Origin: Hanstruepera flava
GTDB lineage: Bacteria; Bacteroidota; Bacteroidia; Flavobacteriales; Flavobacteriaceae
Assembly (NCBI RefSeq): GCF_023634025.1
Contig: NZ_JALJCW010000004.1
Span: 62,001-126,000, forward strand
Reading direction: 5' to 3'
DNA: 64,000 nucleotides
Positions 32,760 through 42,214 of the stretch are shown piece by piece. The notes under the pieces were generated by a model, which saw only the letters and a program-made list of their open reading frames with translations, was not told where the DNA came from and ran no database searches. A program made the translations under genes and the position numbers. Position 1 is the first letter of the stretch. Every line of letters starts with the position of its first letter.

Positions 32760-34790
32760 TTACCAAACCTTAATTCTGTCTGTTTCTGCTTTATAGTTTT
32801 TGTCTCCAGGTTGCACATTAAATGCTTCGTAAAACGGTGTAAAGTTCATTAACGGACCATTAACGCGCCAAATTGGTGGCGAATGTGGATCTGTTGCCAC
32901 ATAATTGCGTAAATATTCGTCTCTGGTTTTAACACGCCAAATACGTGCTATGGATAAAAAGAAGCGTTGGTCTGGAGTATAGCCTCCTATTTTAGTAGTG
33001 TCCTGGCCTTGTTCTGTCATTTTAAAAGCATCGTAAGCGATGGCAATTCCTGCATTATCAGCAGTGTTTTCTCCAACGGTTAAGGCGCCTTTTAAGTGTA
33101 CACTATCGAGTACTGTAAAAGCATTATACTGTTCGACTATTTGTTGGGTTTTAGATTTAAACTTTTTGTAATCAGTTTCGGTCCACCAATTTTTTACGTT
33201 ACCCTCTTTATCATACTGCGCGCCTTGGTCGTCAAAAGCATGAGTAAACTCATGACCGATTACCATTCCTATACCACCATAATTAACCGCATCATCGGCA
33301 TATAAATCGAAATATGGTGGTTGCAGAATACCTGCTGGAAATACTATTTCGTTTAATGACGGGTTATAGTATGCCGTAACGGTAGAAGGCGTTGTGCCCC
33401 ATCTATCGCGATTTGGTGGTTTGTTTAACTGGTTGAGTTCATAATAAAAGGCATCTTTGCGCAATGCCACAACATTTTCAAAAAATTGATTTCTATCGAT
33501 ACTAACATCGTATTGTCGCCATACATCTGGATAACCTATTTTCTTATTGATGGCATACAGTTTGTCGATAGCCTTTACTTTGGTGCTATCGCTCATCCAA
33601 TCTAAATTTTTAATACGCTGTTCTAATGCTATTTGAAAGTTGTTAACCAAATCTAATGCGCGCTCCTTGGCTTTTTCGTTAAAATAGCGCTTTACATATA
33701 ATTGTCCCAAAGCAAAACCTATTTGCCCATCTACACGTCGTACCATTTGTTTGGCACGTGATTGTTGCACAGATTGCCCTGATATAACCTTTGAATATGC
33801 AAAAGCAGCATCCTGAAAGGGTTGACTTAAAATATTATCATGCGTTGCTATGGAATTGGCTTTTAGATACAATTTCCAATCTTCCAATGAAACTGTTTTA
33901 AGCATAGAATCCAGGGTATCATAATAGGCTGGTTGACCAACATCTATAGAATCAACGTCAGCTCCTAATGTGTTTAAAATGGTCTGCCAGTTTATGTTAT
34001 TATGCTTGTTATCTAAATCTGATACAGCCAATTTGTTATAATTAGCTTTTATATCTCGGCGTTCAATACGTGTTTTATGCGATTCTGCCAATTGTTTTTC
34101 TATGTTATAGACAATATGGGCTTGTTCTTGGGGTTGTGTATCTCCAACCAATTGGAACAATGTTGCTAAATAGGTTTTATAGGCTTCTTGAATGGCTTTA
34201 ACCGAAGCGTCATTTTTAAAATAATAATCACGGTCTGGAAGCCCCAAGCCTGTTTGCACAAAATGAAGTATGGTATTGGAACTGTTTTCTTGATCTGCAG
34301 CTATGTAAGGATACAATATGGAATAATCGCCATTAGGTATTTGCGTGGCCACAAAATCCATTAATGCAGCAATATCTGTAATGGCGTCGATTCGATTTAA
34401 AATAGGCTGAATAGGTTTTATACCACGCTTGTTAATGCTAACGGTATCCATACCAGAAGCATAAAAATCACCCACCATTTGTTCTACACTGCCCATTTCA
34501 TGTTTCCCTTGTGATACCTCTTCCAAAATATTTAACAATAGTTTTTGTTGTGGAATATTTAAAAACCTATAAGAACCAACCCCTACCTGATCTTCTGCAA
34601 TAACGGCCTTATCGTACCAGGTTTTATTTACATGGTTGAAAAAGTCATCCCCTGGTTTTATTGAAGGATCAATACCATCAAAAACAACTGGACTGGGTTT
34701 ATTGTCGGCAATTTCGGTATCGTTGGATTTATCGGTTTTGCATGCACATAGTGTAAGCATGAAAAGAAAAATATAAATGCTGTTTTTCAT
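32760..34790 (-). CDS. M13 family zinc metallopeptidase (PepO/neprilysin-like), lipoprotein
   Basis: 676 residues with a lipobox (FMLTLCAC). The HExxH zinc motif is in VIGHEFTHAFDDQG (about residues 510-516), the third ligand region is GENTADNAGIAIAYDAF, and the C-terminus ends in the W of RIKVW that M13 peptidases share. Full length for the family. It would cut oligopeptides in the periplasm or on the surface. Together with the M19, S9 and M16 lipoproteins in this window it fits peptide scavenging. Confidence 0.95.
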   Translation of the reverse strand: MKNSIYIFLFMLTLCACKTDKSNDTEIADNKPSPVVFDGIDPSIKPGDDFFNHVNKTWYDKAVIAEDQVGVGSYRFLNIPQQKLLLNILEEVSQGKHEMGSVEQMVGDFYASGMDTVSINKRGIKPIQPILNRIDAITDIAALMDFVATQIPNGDYSILYPYIAADQENSSNTILHFVQTGLGLPDRDYYFKNDASVKAIQEAYKTYLATLFQLVGDTQPQEQAHIVYNIEKQLAESHKTRIERRDIKANYNKLAVSDLDNKHNNINWQTILNTLGADVDSIDVGQPAYYDTLDSMLKTVSLEDWKLYLKANSIATHDNILSQPFQDAAFAYSKVISGQSVQQSRAKQMVRRVDGQIGFALGQLYVKRYFNEKAKERALDLVNNFQIALEQRIKNLDWMSDSTKVKAIDKLYAINKKIGYPDVWRQYDVSIDRNQFFENVVALRKDAFYYELNQLNKPPNRDRWGTTPSTVTAYYNPSLNEIVFPAGILQPPYFDLYADDAVNYGGIGMVIGHEFTHAFDDQGAQYDKEGNVKNWWTETDYKKFKSKTQQIVEQYNAFTVLDSVHLKGALTVGENTADNAGIAIAYDAFKMTEQGQDTTKIGGYTPDQRFFLSIARIWRVKTRDEYLRNYVATDPHSPPIWRVNGPLMNFTPFYEAFNVQPGDKNYKAETDRIKVW

Positions 34791-34851
34791 GAGCTTTGTT
34801 ATTTGAAATTAATGGCTATACTACTAATTAAGCAATGCCTATATAAAAGTA

Positions 34852-35442
34852 TTATTTGACCAATACAATAGAAAACTTAATAATACCAGCATCGGTATCG
34901 GTACGTTGCAACTGACCATTTTTGTAATGATAGGTACTTTTGTGACCATTGCTAGTTGTTTTTACATACGTATTGTCCTTAATTTTTTTTATGGTATGAA
35001 ATGTACCATGTTCTTCTGAATAGATTCTGCTTAAACCAACAGGTTCTTCAAAAAGCAATTGTACGATACTATGGTTAATACTTGTTTCTGGAATGTGTCG
35101 TTGTAGCTCATTATCTGAATAAAAGTTATAACCTGTATTGGTTACAATAGTTTTAGTATTGGTTTTTGGGTTTCCTTTTACGGTTATATTAGCTTTAGCT
35201 TCACGTAAATTACCATCATTAAAGGACACATAATAGCCATAAACAATGTCTATAGCAACGACTAAATGATATTTTATTTTCGTGTCACTTTCATAGATTG
35301 TAATATCACCATTGGTAGTTTTTGAAGCATCTAAAGTACCTAGGGACTTACCATCATGAATAATGTTGAAATGTTTAGTTTCGGTTTGTCCAATTACTAT
35401 TTGAACACATAGAAGGACAATAATTAGAAATACTCTTTTCAT
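34852..35442 (-). CDS. Exported protein, DUF6134-like
   Basis: 196 residues from ATG 35442 (a GTG two codons earlier is possible). The signal peptide ends VIGQ. The mature part is an extended beta protein: FNIIHDGKSLGTLDA, KIKYHLVVAIDIVYGY, and a C-terminal NGHKSTYHYKNGQLQ. This pattern resembles the DUF6134 family; no function is known. Lies 38 bases downstream of the membrane-bound regulator gene and may be co-transcribed with it. Confidence 0.65.
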   Translation of the reverse strand: MKRVFLIIVLLCVQIVIGQTETKHFNIIHDGKSLGTLDASKTTNGDITIYESDTKIKYHLVVAIDIVYGYYVSFNDGNLREAKANITVKGNPKTNTKTIVTNTGYNFYSDNELQRHIPETSINHSIVQLLFEEPVGLSRIYSEEHGTFHTIKKIKDNTYVKTTSNGHKSTYHYKNGQLQRTDTDAGIIKFSIVLVK

Positions 35443-35480
35443 AAACACTAATGTACAAACAATTTTAGGAACCTAAATGA

Positions 35481-36344
35481 TTAATTAACTTCTAGTTTAT
35501 AACCTACGCCATGTACATTAGTTAATTTAATGCTTTTATCGTCTTTAAGTTTTTTACGCAATTTAGAAATGTAGGTATCCAAACTGCGTCCTACAAAAAC
35601 GCCATTATCTTCCCATACCGCTTTGGTAAGCTCATCACGCTTGATAATTTCGTTAGGACGCTCAACAAACATGGCCAATATTTCACACTCCTTTTTAGAG
35701 AGGCTTATTTCTGTGGCTTGCTTTACCAACTTGTTTTGTTCAGGATAAAAATAGAAACTGCCAATGGTTATATGGTTATTATTTTCAACAGTTTCTACTG
35801 TTTTAGACCTTCCTTTAATAAAACCTAAAGCTATAAGTACAAACCCTAAAATAAGCAAGAAGTACCACCAAATTGTATTATTACTTAATTCTTCTGGATT
35901 ACCCGTAAAGCGAACCGTTATGGTGTAGCAGTTTTTGGGTAGATCCCGAGTGCCACAGGGTATAATATCGGTATCCACACTTTTTTTCATGTCAAAACTA
36001 TAGGCGACTTCTTGGTCTACACATTGTAAAACCTCTGTTAGATATTCATCAGGAAGTTGGGCTTTTTTAATGCTCCTATCTAAAATATCAACTAAACTAT
36101 CGGGTTCAATAATCAAGGACTTTTCAAACGACAGTTCATATTTTAACGGTTGCAGTTCCTTAATGGGCAATACTACCGATGTTGAATCTTGATGATTTAA
36201 TAATAATTGATTACCTGCATCGCGTAATGCCAATTTTACTTTTTCAGAAAATGTTACTGGATTTGTTTCAAGGCTTGATAAATTGTAAACCGATAAAACA
36301 ATGGCAATCAAGCCTATACTAATATAAATACCTTTTTTACTCAT
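35481..36344 (-). CDS. Membrane-bound winged-helix regulator with C-terminal DNA-binding domain
   Basis: 287 residues. A membrane segment at about 6-24 is followed by a periplasmic part (25-155) containing several Cys, a second membrane segment (WWYFLLILGFVLIALGFI, about 160-178), and a cytoplasmic OmpR/PhoB-type winged helix (190-285: SKKECEILAMFVERPNEII, ending TNVHGVGYKLEVN). The order is opposite to ToxR/CadC, whose DNA-binding domain is N-terminal. It could sense an envelope signal and act directly on DNA. It is divergent from the lipoprotein at 36470, a plausible target. No kinase or receiver is present. Confidence 0.8.
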   Translation of the reverse strand: MSKKGIYISIGLIAIVLSVYNLSSLETNPVTFSEKVKLALRDAGNQLLLNHQDSTSVVLPIKELQPLKYELSFEKSLIIEPDSLVDILDRSIKKAQLPDEYLTEVLQCVDQEVAYSFDMKKSVDTDIIPCGTRDLPKNCYTITVRFTGNPEELSNNTIWWYFLLILGFVLIALGFIKGRSKTVETVENNNHITIGSFYFYPEQNKLVKQATEISLSKKECEILAMFVERPNEIIKRDELTKAVWEDNGVFVGRSLDTYISKLRKKLKDDKSIKLTNVHGVGYKLEVN

Positions 36345-36469
36345 AACACTGGTAAATTACAGACAATTATAGGACTTTTTACAACTCTTGACACTTCTTT
36401 TACATTTTTTTGACACTTTAAACACTTGTTACAGCTAGTTTTACGAATGAATTTAAAAATAGTAATATT

Positions 36470-37051
36470 ATGAACAAATATCTTTTTATTCTCGTACTTG
36501 TACTTGTAACTAGTTGTACAACCAAAACCGAAAAGCTCGAAGAGCTTGCAATAGTAGTAAAACATACCGACGATATTAGCGCAGAAAACAATCCGCTTTT
36601 GTATTCTGTTTTCAATAAGCCTGACTTTGAAAATGAATTATACGCCGTGAAATTCACTACACTTTCCCATGGTAATGATTTACATGATTTAATTATAGAT
36701 ATGCGATTGAAAACTGGTGGCCATTTTGTATCACCTAACGCAAAAAGGGACTTTAAAGGTAAATTCACTGTGGTAATAGATAAGAACTCTGATTTTAATT
36801 TAGTAGGGAATCTTATTGAGTCGCCACTTTCTGTAGAAGAAATCGATTTACATCCATTTATAAATGGTACAGTAAATTGGGTAAGAGAAAACACAACATA
36901 TACCCAACAAATACGATTAAACAATAGCGATGCTTTTGAGGTTATGGGCTATATTCAATTTACTATTGAGCCTGCCTGCACGTTAGAAAAAGTACCATTT
37001 GTTATCAAACAAGTTGATGATGCTTTACAATTTGAATTTTTTGGATGTTAA
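36470..37051 (+). CDS. Lipoprotein of unknown function
   Basis: 193 residues with a lipobox (LVLVTSC, Cys 16). The mature part is acidic with beta-strand patterns (NELYAVKFTTLS, KFTVVIDKNSDFN, GYIQFTIEPACTLEKVPF), and two C-terminal cysteines. No family is recognised. It begins 125 bases from the divergent membrane regulator and its stop overlaps the upstream in-frame extension of the beta-lactamase-fold gene, so these two forward genes are probably an operon. Confidence 0.65.
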   Translation: MNKYLFILVLVLVTSCTTKTEKLEELAIVVKHTDDISAENNPLLYSVFNKPDFENELYAVKFTTLSHGNDLHDLIIDMRLKTGGHFVSPNAKRDFKGKFTVVIDKNSDFNLVGNLIESPLSVEEIDLHPFINGTVNWVRENTTYTQQIRLNNSDAFEVMGYIQFTIEPACTLEKVPFVIKQVDDALQFEFFGC

Positions 37052-37086
37052 TTTCTAAATCTACCATAGAAAAACTGAAGATTAAC

Positions 37087-38547
37087 ATGAAGAGACTTAC
37101 TGTATTAATTATCACATTAAACCTACTTGTTATGGGCTCTTCCTGTAGTCAAGAGACAACGAGTGCCCCATCGACAGATGATAAAGCCCATAAAATAGAT
37201 TCATTAATTAGCTTGTATGCCGATTATGAAGGCTTTAATGGATCTGTTCTGGTTGCTCATGAAGGTAAGGTTATTTTAAAAAAAGGGTATGGTTTTGCGA
37301 ACAAGGAATGGGATATTCCCAATGCTGCTGATACCAAGTTTCAAATAGCATCGGTTACAAAGCCATTTACGTCGTTTTTAATAATGCAGTTGGCGTCTGA
37401 GGGCTCGATAGATCTGCATGAACCTATTTCAACCTACTTGCCGTTATATCCCAATACAAGTGGCGATAGTATAACTGTTCATCACCTTCTTACTCATTCA
37501 TCTGGTTTATCAAGAAGTTTTACTAGCACCCAGCAAGGGAATAACCCTAAAGAAATGATGGTTGATATTGCAACTATGCCATTAGAATTTGCTGCAGGTG
37601 AAGCGTTTAAATATAGCAATTCAGGCTATAATCTTTTAGGCTATTTAATAGAAACCCAAACAGGCATGTCCTATGAAGACGCATTAGAAGACCGAATTTT
37701 TGAACCACTTGGTATGAAAAACTCTGGACTATTCCATAATAGAACTATTATTAAACAAATGGCATCGGGTTACTATAAAGGTTTTGGAGATTACTTTAAT
37801 ATTGAGCGGAATTATAAATCTTTGGCTTATGCTTCAGGAGGTATTTATTCAACAGTTGAGGATCTTTATATATTTAATCAAGCCCTTAATACTAATAAAA
37901 TACTACCAAAAGCCTATTGCGATCTAATGAAAAAAGAACATATTGCTGATCCCGGATATGGTGGCTATTATGGTTACGGTTTTGAAGTATTGGAAAAACC
38001 TATTGGTAATTCTGAAAAAATGATAGAAACTTATGGGCACAGCGGAGCAATTGATGGTTTTTGTGCATTATACACTATAATTCCCTCTAGTAATTCAACA
38101 ATTATTTTTTTGAATAACACACGACGTGCCTTTTTAAATACTATGACCACTGCAATTACAGGTATTTTGTATGATGAAACCTATGATTTTCCAAAAATGC
38201 CTTTGGCCAAGTTTATGTCTCAAGCTATTGATAACGATGGTATTGAAGCTGGGATTTCATTTTATAAAACGCATCAAGACCATCCGGATTATTATATAAG
38301 TGAACAAGAACTTATTGTTGCAGGCTATAAATATTTGCAAGCTGGAAATGCTCAATATGCGGCTGATATATTTAAATTGAGTATAGACGTTTTTCCTGAT
38401 AAGGATAATCCCTATGACAGTTATGCTGAAGCTTTAATGGCTTTAGGGCGAAACGAAGATGCTATTAAAAACTATAAAAAATCGTTAAAACTAAACCCCA
38501 ATAACCACAATGCTGAAGCTATGCTTAAAAAGCTACAGAAAGAATAA
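37087..38547 (+). CDS. Serine hydrolase (beta-lactamase class C fold) with C-terminal TPR, lipoprotein
   Basis: 486 residues from ATG 37087, which yields a lipobox (LLVMGSSC); an earlier start at 37045 would put 14 residues in front of the signal. Catalytic motifs: S89-V-T-K92, Y176-S-N178, and YGHSGA near residue 320 as the third box. A tetratricopeptide-like tail (about 410-480: KYLQAGNAQYAADIFKLS, YAEALMALGRNEDAIKNY) follows. Members include esterases, D-aminopeptidases and penicillin-binding-protein relatives; antibiotic hydrolysis is not implied. Confidence 0.9.
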   Translation: MKRLTVLIITLNLLVMGSSCSQETTSAPSTDDKAHKIDSLISLYADYEGFNGSVLVAHEGKVILKKGYGFANKEWDIPNAADTKFQIASVTKPFTSFLIMQLASEGSIDLHEPISTYLPLYPNTSGDSITVHHLLTHSSGLSRSFTSTQQGNNPKEMMVDIATMPLEFAAGEAFKYSNSGYNLLGYLIETQTGMSYEDALEDRIFEPLGMKNSGLFHNRTIIKQMASGYYKGFGDYFNIERNYKSLAYASGGIYSTVEDLYIFNQALNTNKILPKAYCDLMKKEHIADPGYGGYYGYGFEVLEKPIGNSEKMIETYGHSGAIDGFCALYTIIPSSNSTIIFLNNTRRAFLNTMTTAITGILYDETYDFPKMPLAKFMSQAIDNDGIEAGISFYKTHQDHPDYYISEQELIVAGYKYLQAGNAQYAADIFKLSIDVFPDKDNPYDSYAEALMALGRNEDAIKNYKKSLKLNPNNHNAEAMLKKLQKE

Positions 38548-38557
38548 GTATAATAAA

Positions 38558-38587
38558 AAAAAGCCACCTTATTTAAGGTGGCTTTTT
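38558..38587. terminator. Bidirectional terminator
   Basis: AAAAAGCCACCTTA pairs with TAAGGTGGCTTTTT. A and T tracts at the arms allow it to serve both the forward hydrolase gene and the reverse gene at 38606. Confidence 0.9.
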
Positions 38588-38605
38588 ATCTATTGAACGA
38601 TTACG

Positions 38606-38986
38606 CTATAGTACTTCTCTAAAGAAGTCCATCATTTCTTCCTTAAGATCGTAATGCAATTTTATATATGTGCGCATATCTTCGCGTAATGGACGCTGTT
38701 CATTAGATAAACGACCATCAATAGTTTCACCAATATCAGCATTATTGATAGCTACCATTTTGTTGCGACAACGATGCAGTAACTTGGAGATGGCATCTTT
38801 TTCAATCATAATACGGTTTTGAAACACTTCTAATTTTTTAAGTGCAATTGGATCTTGCTTATATTGAACCACTTCTTCAAGCTTTTCCTGAAAGGTATCC
38901 ATTTCAGTAAAATGAAATCTTAACTCACGTCTCCAAGTTTCAATATTAAACTTCAAGTCGCTTAAATACATTATTTTTTCTTGCAT
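38606..38986 (-). CDS. Helical protein of unknown function, 126 residues
   Basis: A soluble, charged, all-helical protein (MYLSDLKFNIETWRRELRFH, EKDAISKLLHRCRNKM, KLHYDLKEEMMDFFREVL). No family is recognised. It lies 11 bases after the EF-G-like gene and shares its direction and terminator, so the two are almost certainly co-transcribed and may act together. Confidence 0.65.
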   Translation of the reverse strand: MQEKIMYLSDLKFNIETWRRELRFHFTEMDTFQEKLEEVVQYKQDPIALKKLEVFQNRIMIEKDAISKLLHRCRNKMVAINNADIGETIDGRLSNEQRPLREDMRTYIKLHYDLKEEMMDFFREVL

Positions 38987-38997
38987 GATAATATGTT

Positions 38998-41115
38998 TTA
39001 TGAGGTTATTACTTCTTGTTTGACTATTTCTTTTTGCACATGAACAGGCACAGCACTATAATTTTCAAATTCTGACGTGTAAGTTGCCCTACCTTGCGTT
39101 AATGAACGTAATTGAGATGAGAAATCAGTTAATTCTGCACTTGGGATATTACATTTTAACTGCTGGTAATGTGCTTCAGATTCTATGCCTTGAATAATTG
39201 CGCGTCTGCTTTGTAGTTCGGTCATAACGTTACCAATCATTTCTTCAGGAACGCGTAAGGTCATTTTTTCAATAGGCTCCAATAATTTTGGTTTGGCATT
39301 TAAAAAGGCTTCCTTAAATGCATGGGAACCAGCTATTTTAAACGATATATCATTTGAATCTACTGGATGCATCTTGCCGTCGTAGACCATAACACGCACG
39401 TCTCTAATAAATGAATCAGTTAATGGTCCAGATTCCATGACCTCTAAAATACCTTTCATAATAGATGGTAAATACCTTTGATCTATAACACCACCCACTA
39501 TACAGTTGTAAAACACCAGCTTTCCACCCCATGGTAAGTTTACTTCTTCCTTACCACGCAGCGAAAACCCTTCAGGGTCTGGCATACCTTCATAATACGG
39601 GTCTATCTTTAAATGAACCTGACCAAATTGACCAGAACCACCGCTTTGCTTTTTGTGTCTATAATTAGCTGTGGCACTACGCTGAATAGTTTCTCTGTAA
39701 GATATTTTAGGTGTTTCGAATCGGGCTTTCACATCGTATATATTTTCTAAAATCCAGATTAGTGTAGCTAAATGTAATTCACCTTGAGTACCGACTAATG
39801 TTTGGTGTGTTTCCTTATTGTACTTGACATCTACTGTTAAATCCTGACTATGAATGCGTTTTAAGGCATCACTTAACTTTTCGTCTTCGGTATTACTCTC
39901 TGCAAACACAGCCTTTACCAAACGTGGTTGCGGAAATTTAATTGGTCTAATAATACCTGCACTTTCAGATTGGGCTAATGTATCATTGGTATTAGTGAAC
40001 TTTAATTTAGTAGTTGCACCAATATCTCCAACGGTTAGTTTTTGAACGGCATGCTTTTGCTTGCCATCCATGATATATAATTGATTAAGCGTTTCTAAAT
40101 CGCCTGTCCGTGCATTATACAACTTATCGTTAACGTTTATCTCGCCAGACATGACTTTAAAAAATGTAATTTGGCCTAAATTAGGCTGATAAACGGTTTT
40201 AAAAACAAACAATGCTGTTTCAGCTTCTTTTGTAGGGTTTAATATTTTTCCATCTCGTGTCTGTTCGGGTTTTAAATCGGCTGCAGCAGGAGCTACATTA
40301 TCAATAAAGCCCATTAAACGACCTGTTCCCATGTCGTTTAATGCCGAAACGCAAAATACTGGGAATACGTCGTGGTTAAGCATTCCTAACTTAATGCCTT
40401 TACGCAGTTCATCTTCATTAAGAGTTCCCTTATCAAAATACAGCTCCATAAGTTCCTCATCGTTTTCAGCTGCTTTTTCAACCAATTCGTTATGCAATTT
40501 ATTGGCATAGTCTAATTGATCTTCTGGAATAGCTAATTTTTCGGGCTTCCCTCCTTCGGGTTTAAACTTATAGCATTTCATCTTAAGAACATCAATAATG
40601 CATTGTGCGCCATCTATCTTAATTGGGTATTGAATGAGCACAGCATTATTTCCCACGAGTTCTTTTAAGCTATTAACGCTCATGTCGTAATCGGCCTTTT
40701 CACTATCAATTTTATTAATAACAAATAATGTAGGTTTGTGGTAGCGATCTACATAGTTCCAAATTATTTCTGTACCAATGTCTGCACCATGCTTTGCATT
40801 AATAACTGTAACAATGGTATCTGCCACACGAATGGAAGACATAATTTCTCCAATAAAATCGTCTAGGCCTGGTGTATCTATAATATTGATTTTATAGTTG
40901 CGCCATTCTGTATGCAAAGGGGTAGCAAAAATAGAAGCACCGCGTTGGTGCTCAAATTCATGGTAATCGGAAACTGTGTTTTGCTGCTCTACAGTGCCTC
41001 TTCTGTTTATTAGACCAGCCTCAAAGAGCATGGTTTCAGACAGGGTTGTTTTTCCTGAGCGATGTGTACCTACGAAGGCCACATTTTTGATGTGCTTATC
41101 GTCAAATACTTTCAT
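38998..41115 (-). CDS. Elongation factor G-like GTPase
   Basis: 705 residues. GTPase motifs: G1 GTHRSGKTT (residues about 16-24), G3 IIDTPGLDDF, G4 VINKID, G5-like CVSALN. Domains II-V of EF-G follow (TVYQPNLGQITFFKV; GGSGQFGQVHLKIDP; the C-terminal EMIGNVMTELQSRRAIIQGIE). The G1 and G2 sequences depart from canonical EF-G (RGASI in place of RGITI), placing it in the EF-G-like paralogue group found across many bacteria beside a true FusA. Its translational role is not established. Confidence 0.9.
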   Translation of the reverse strand: MKVFDDKHIKNVAFVGTHRSGKTTLSETMLFEAGLINRRGTVEQQNTVSDYHEFEHQRGASIFATPLHTEWRNYKINIIDTPGLDDFIGEIMSSIRVADTIVTVINAKHGADIGTEIIWNYVDRYHKPTLFVINKIDSEKADYDMSVNSLKELVGNNAVLIQYPIKIDGAQCIIDVLKMKCYKFKPEGGKPEKLAIPEDQLDYANKLHNELVEKAAENDEELMELYFDKGTLNEDELRKGIKLGMLNHDVFPVFCVSALNDMGTGRLMGFIDNVAPAAADLKPEQTRDGKILNPTKEAETALFVFKTVYQPNLGQITFFKVMSGEINVNDKLYNARTGDLETLNQLYIMDGKQKHAVQKLTVGDIGATTKLKFTNTNDTLAQSESAGIIRPIKFPQPRLVKAVFAESNTEDEKLSDALKRIHSQDLTVDVKYNKETHQTLVGTQGELHLATLIWILENIYDVKARFETPKISYRETIQRSATANYRHKKQSGGSGQFGQVHLKIDPYYEGMPDPEGFSLRGKEEVNLPWGGKLVFYNCIVGGVIDQRYLPSIMKGILEVMESGPLTDSFIRDVRVMVYDGKMHPVDSNDISFKIAGSHAFKEAFLNAKPKLLEPIEKMTLRVPEEMIGNVMTELQSRRAIIQGIESEAHYQQLKCNIPSAELTDFSSQLRSLTQGRATYTSEFENYSAVPVHVQKEIVKQEVITS

Positions 41116-41229
41116 AAGTTGTATGTTTTAATTAAGAAAATTGGTGTGTAGTTTTAATGGTAATAAAGATATTGATTGTCTGAACCATAAAACATGACAT
41201 AAGTTAGGTTTTTTATTTTTTAAATGCAA

Positions 41230-41266
41230 AAAGGGCTGATTATATTTAATTAATAATCAGCCCTTT
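41230..41266 (-). terminator. Terminator after the intradiol-dioxygenase-like gene
   Basis: AAAGGGCTGATTAT pairs perfectly with ATAATCAGCCCTTT (14 bp, 9-base loop), followed on the reverse strand by a T run. Confidence 0.9.
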
Positions 41267-41286
41267 AAAAAAACTACAACTAAAAC

Positions 41287-41916
41287 CTATTTACTTTCTG
41301 AAGTTAAATTCGGTAAAACAATATCGTATTCAGCTACATAAATATCTCCTTTTTTGGGTGTTTTAAGGATGTTGTTTATGCCTTTTTTATTTAATTTTTT
41401 ACGACAAGCCTTTGTTAAAAAGGGATCATCATCAAATAACCATGCGTTTAATGCGTATTCTGGTTTACCAGCTTCCTTAATTTCAGCATGAATTATACGC
41501 TTTTCGCGACTATGGGGATAAGAACCAGGTACAAATGTGTAGAAGGTATACTTGCCGTCTGCATCTGTTTTAATCCAACCTCTATTATAAACATAGCGTT
41601 TATCGTCTTTGGTTTTCATATCAAAATAACCATCTTGGTCTTGATGCCAAATAAACAGAATAACATCTTTTGCAGGTGTTAGACCATCACTTTTATAAAT
41701 GGTTCCCGTTATTTTAAGTTTGTTTTCCTGCGTTTCGTAAGTAGGTATGGTATCTACATTGCTTAATGTAGTGACATCATAATCATAGATTGGGCTTCTA
41801 TGTAAATAATCGAAAGGCACTTCTTCTAAAACATTAGAAGCTGCATCTTGTGCACTCAACTGATGAAAAACTATTGAAACAAACAGGCAGACTAAAAGTA
41901 GGATTATTTTTTTCAT
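41287..41916 (-). CDS. Exported intradiol-dioxygenase-like protein
   Basis: 209 residues with a signal peptide (LLVCLFVSIVFHQLSAQ). The intradiol ring-cleavage core is recognisable: ITGTIYKSDG, IWHQDQDGYF (Y97), TDADGKYTFYTFVPGSYP (Y133), and RIIHAEI. Intradiol enzymes bind iron through two Tyr and two His; here Y97, Y133 and H143 are in place but the second His position holds E145. Secreted members are common in Bacteroidetes and their substrates are unknown. Activity with an altered ligand set is uncertain. It has its own terminator. Confidence 0.8.
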   Translation of the reverse strand: MKKIILLLVCLFVSIVFHQLSAQDAASNVLEEVPFDYLHRSPIYDYDVTTLSNVDTIPTYETQENKLKITGTIYKSDGLTPAKDVILFIWHQDQDGYFDMKTKDDKRYVYNRGWIKTDADGKYTFYTFVPGSYPHSREKRIIHAEIKEAGKPEYALNAWLFDDDPFLTKACRKKLNKKGINNILKTPKKGDIYVAEYDIVLPNLTSESK

Positions 41917-42214
41917 GGAGCTTAACTTTTATAATTCCCTCAAAATTAAGCGCTTCAATAGGTTTGAACCTAAAAAATCATGTGAACTTAAAAATATTAC
42001 GACAAAAGGAATTTAGTTGTAAAAATCTTCGATGAATGACTATTATAATTTAAAGTAAACCAATAATTTAAACTAGGAAGAAGGTGTTAAAATGTTAATT
42101 TTTACTATTCTAACAATACATTAACACACTTTATCGTTTATTTTTTTAATTTCGTCGATTGAAAATTTAAAAATCGACACATCATCAATCAATATAGAAT
42201 AAGATTAATAGCAA
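41917..42214. other. Intergenic region without recognised features
   Basis: 298 AT-rich bases between divergent genes. A TAATTTCG sequence about 60 bases before the M23 gene is a one-mismatch -7 box; nothing else was seen. Confidence 0.4.

Noticed and set aside
36418-36924. A 168-residue reverse ORF opposite the lipoprotein gene at 36470.
   Set aside because: Antisense to a gene with a clear lipobox, and itself without recognisable features.
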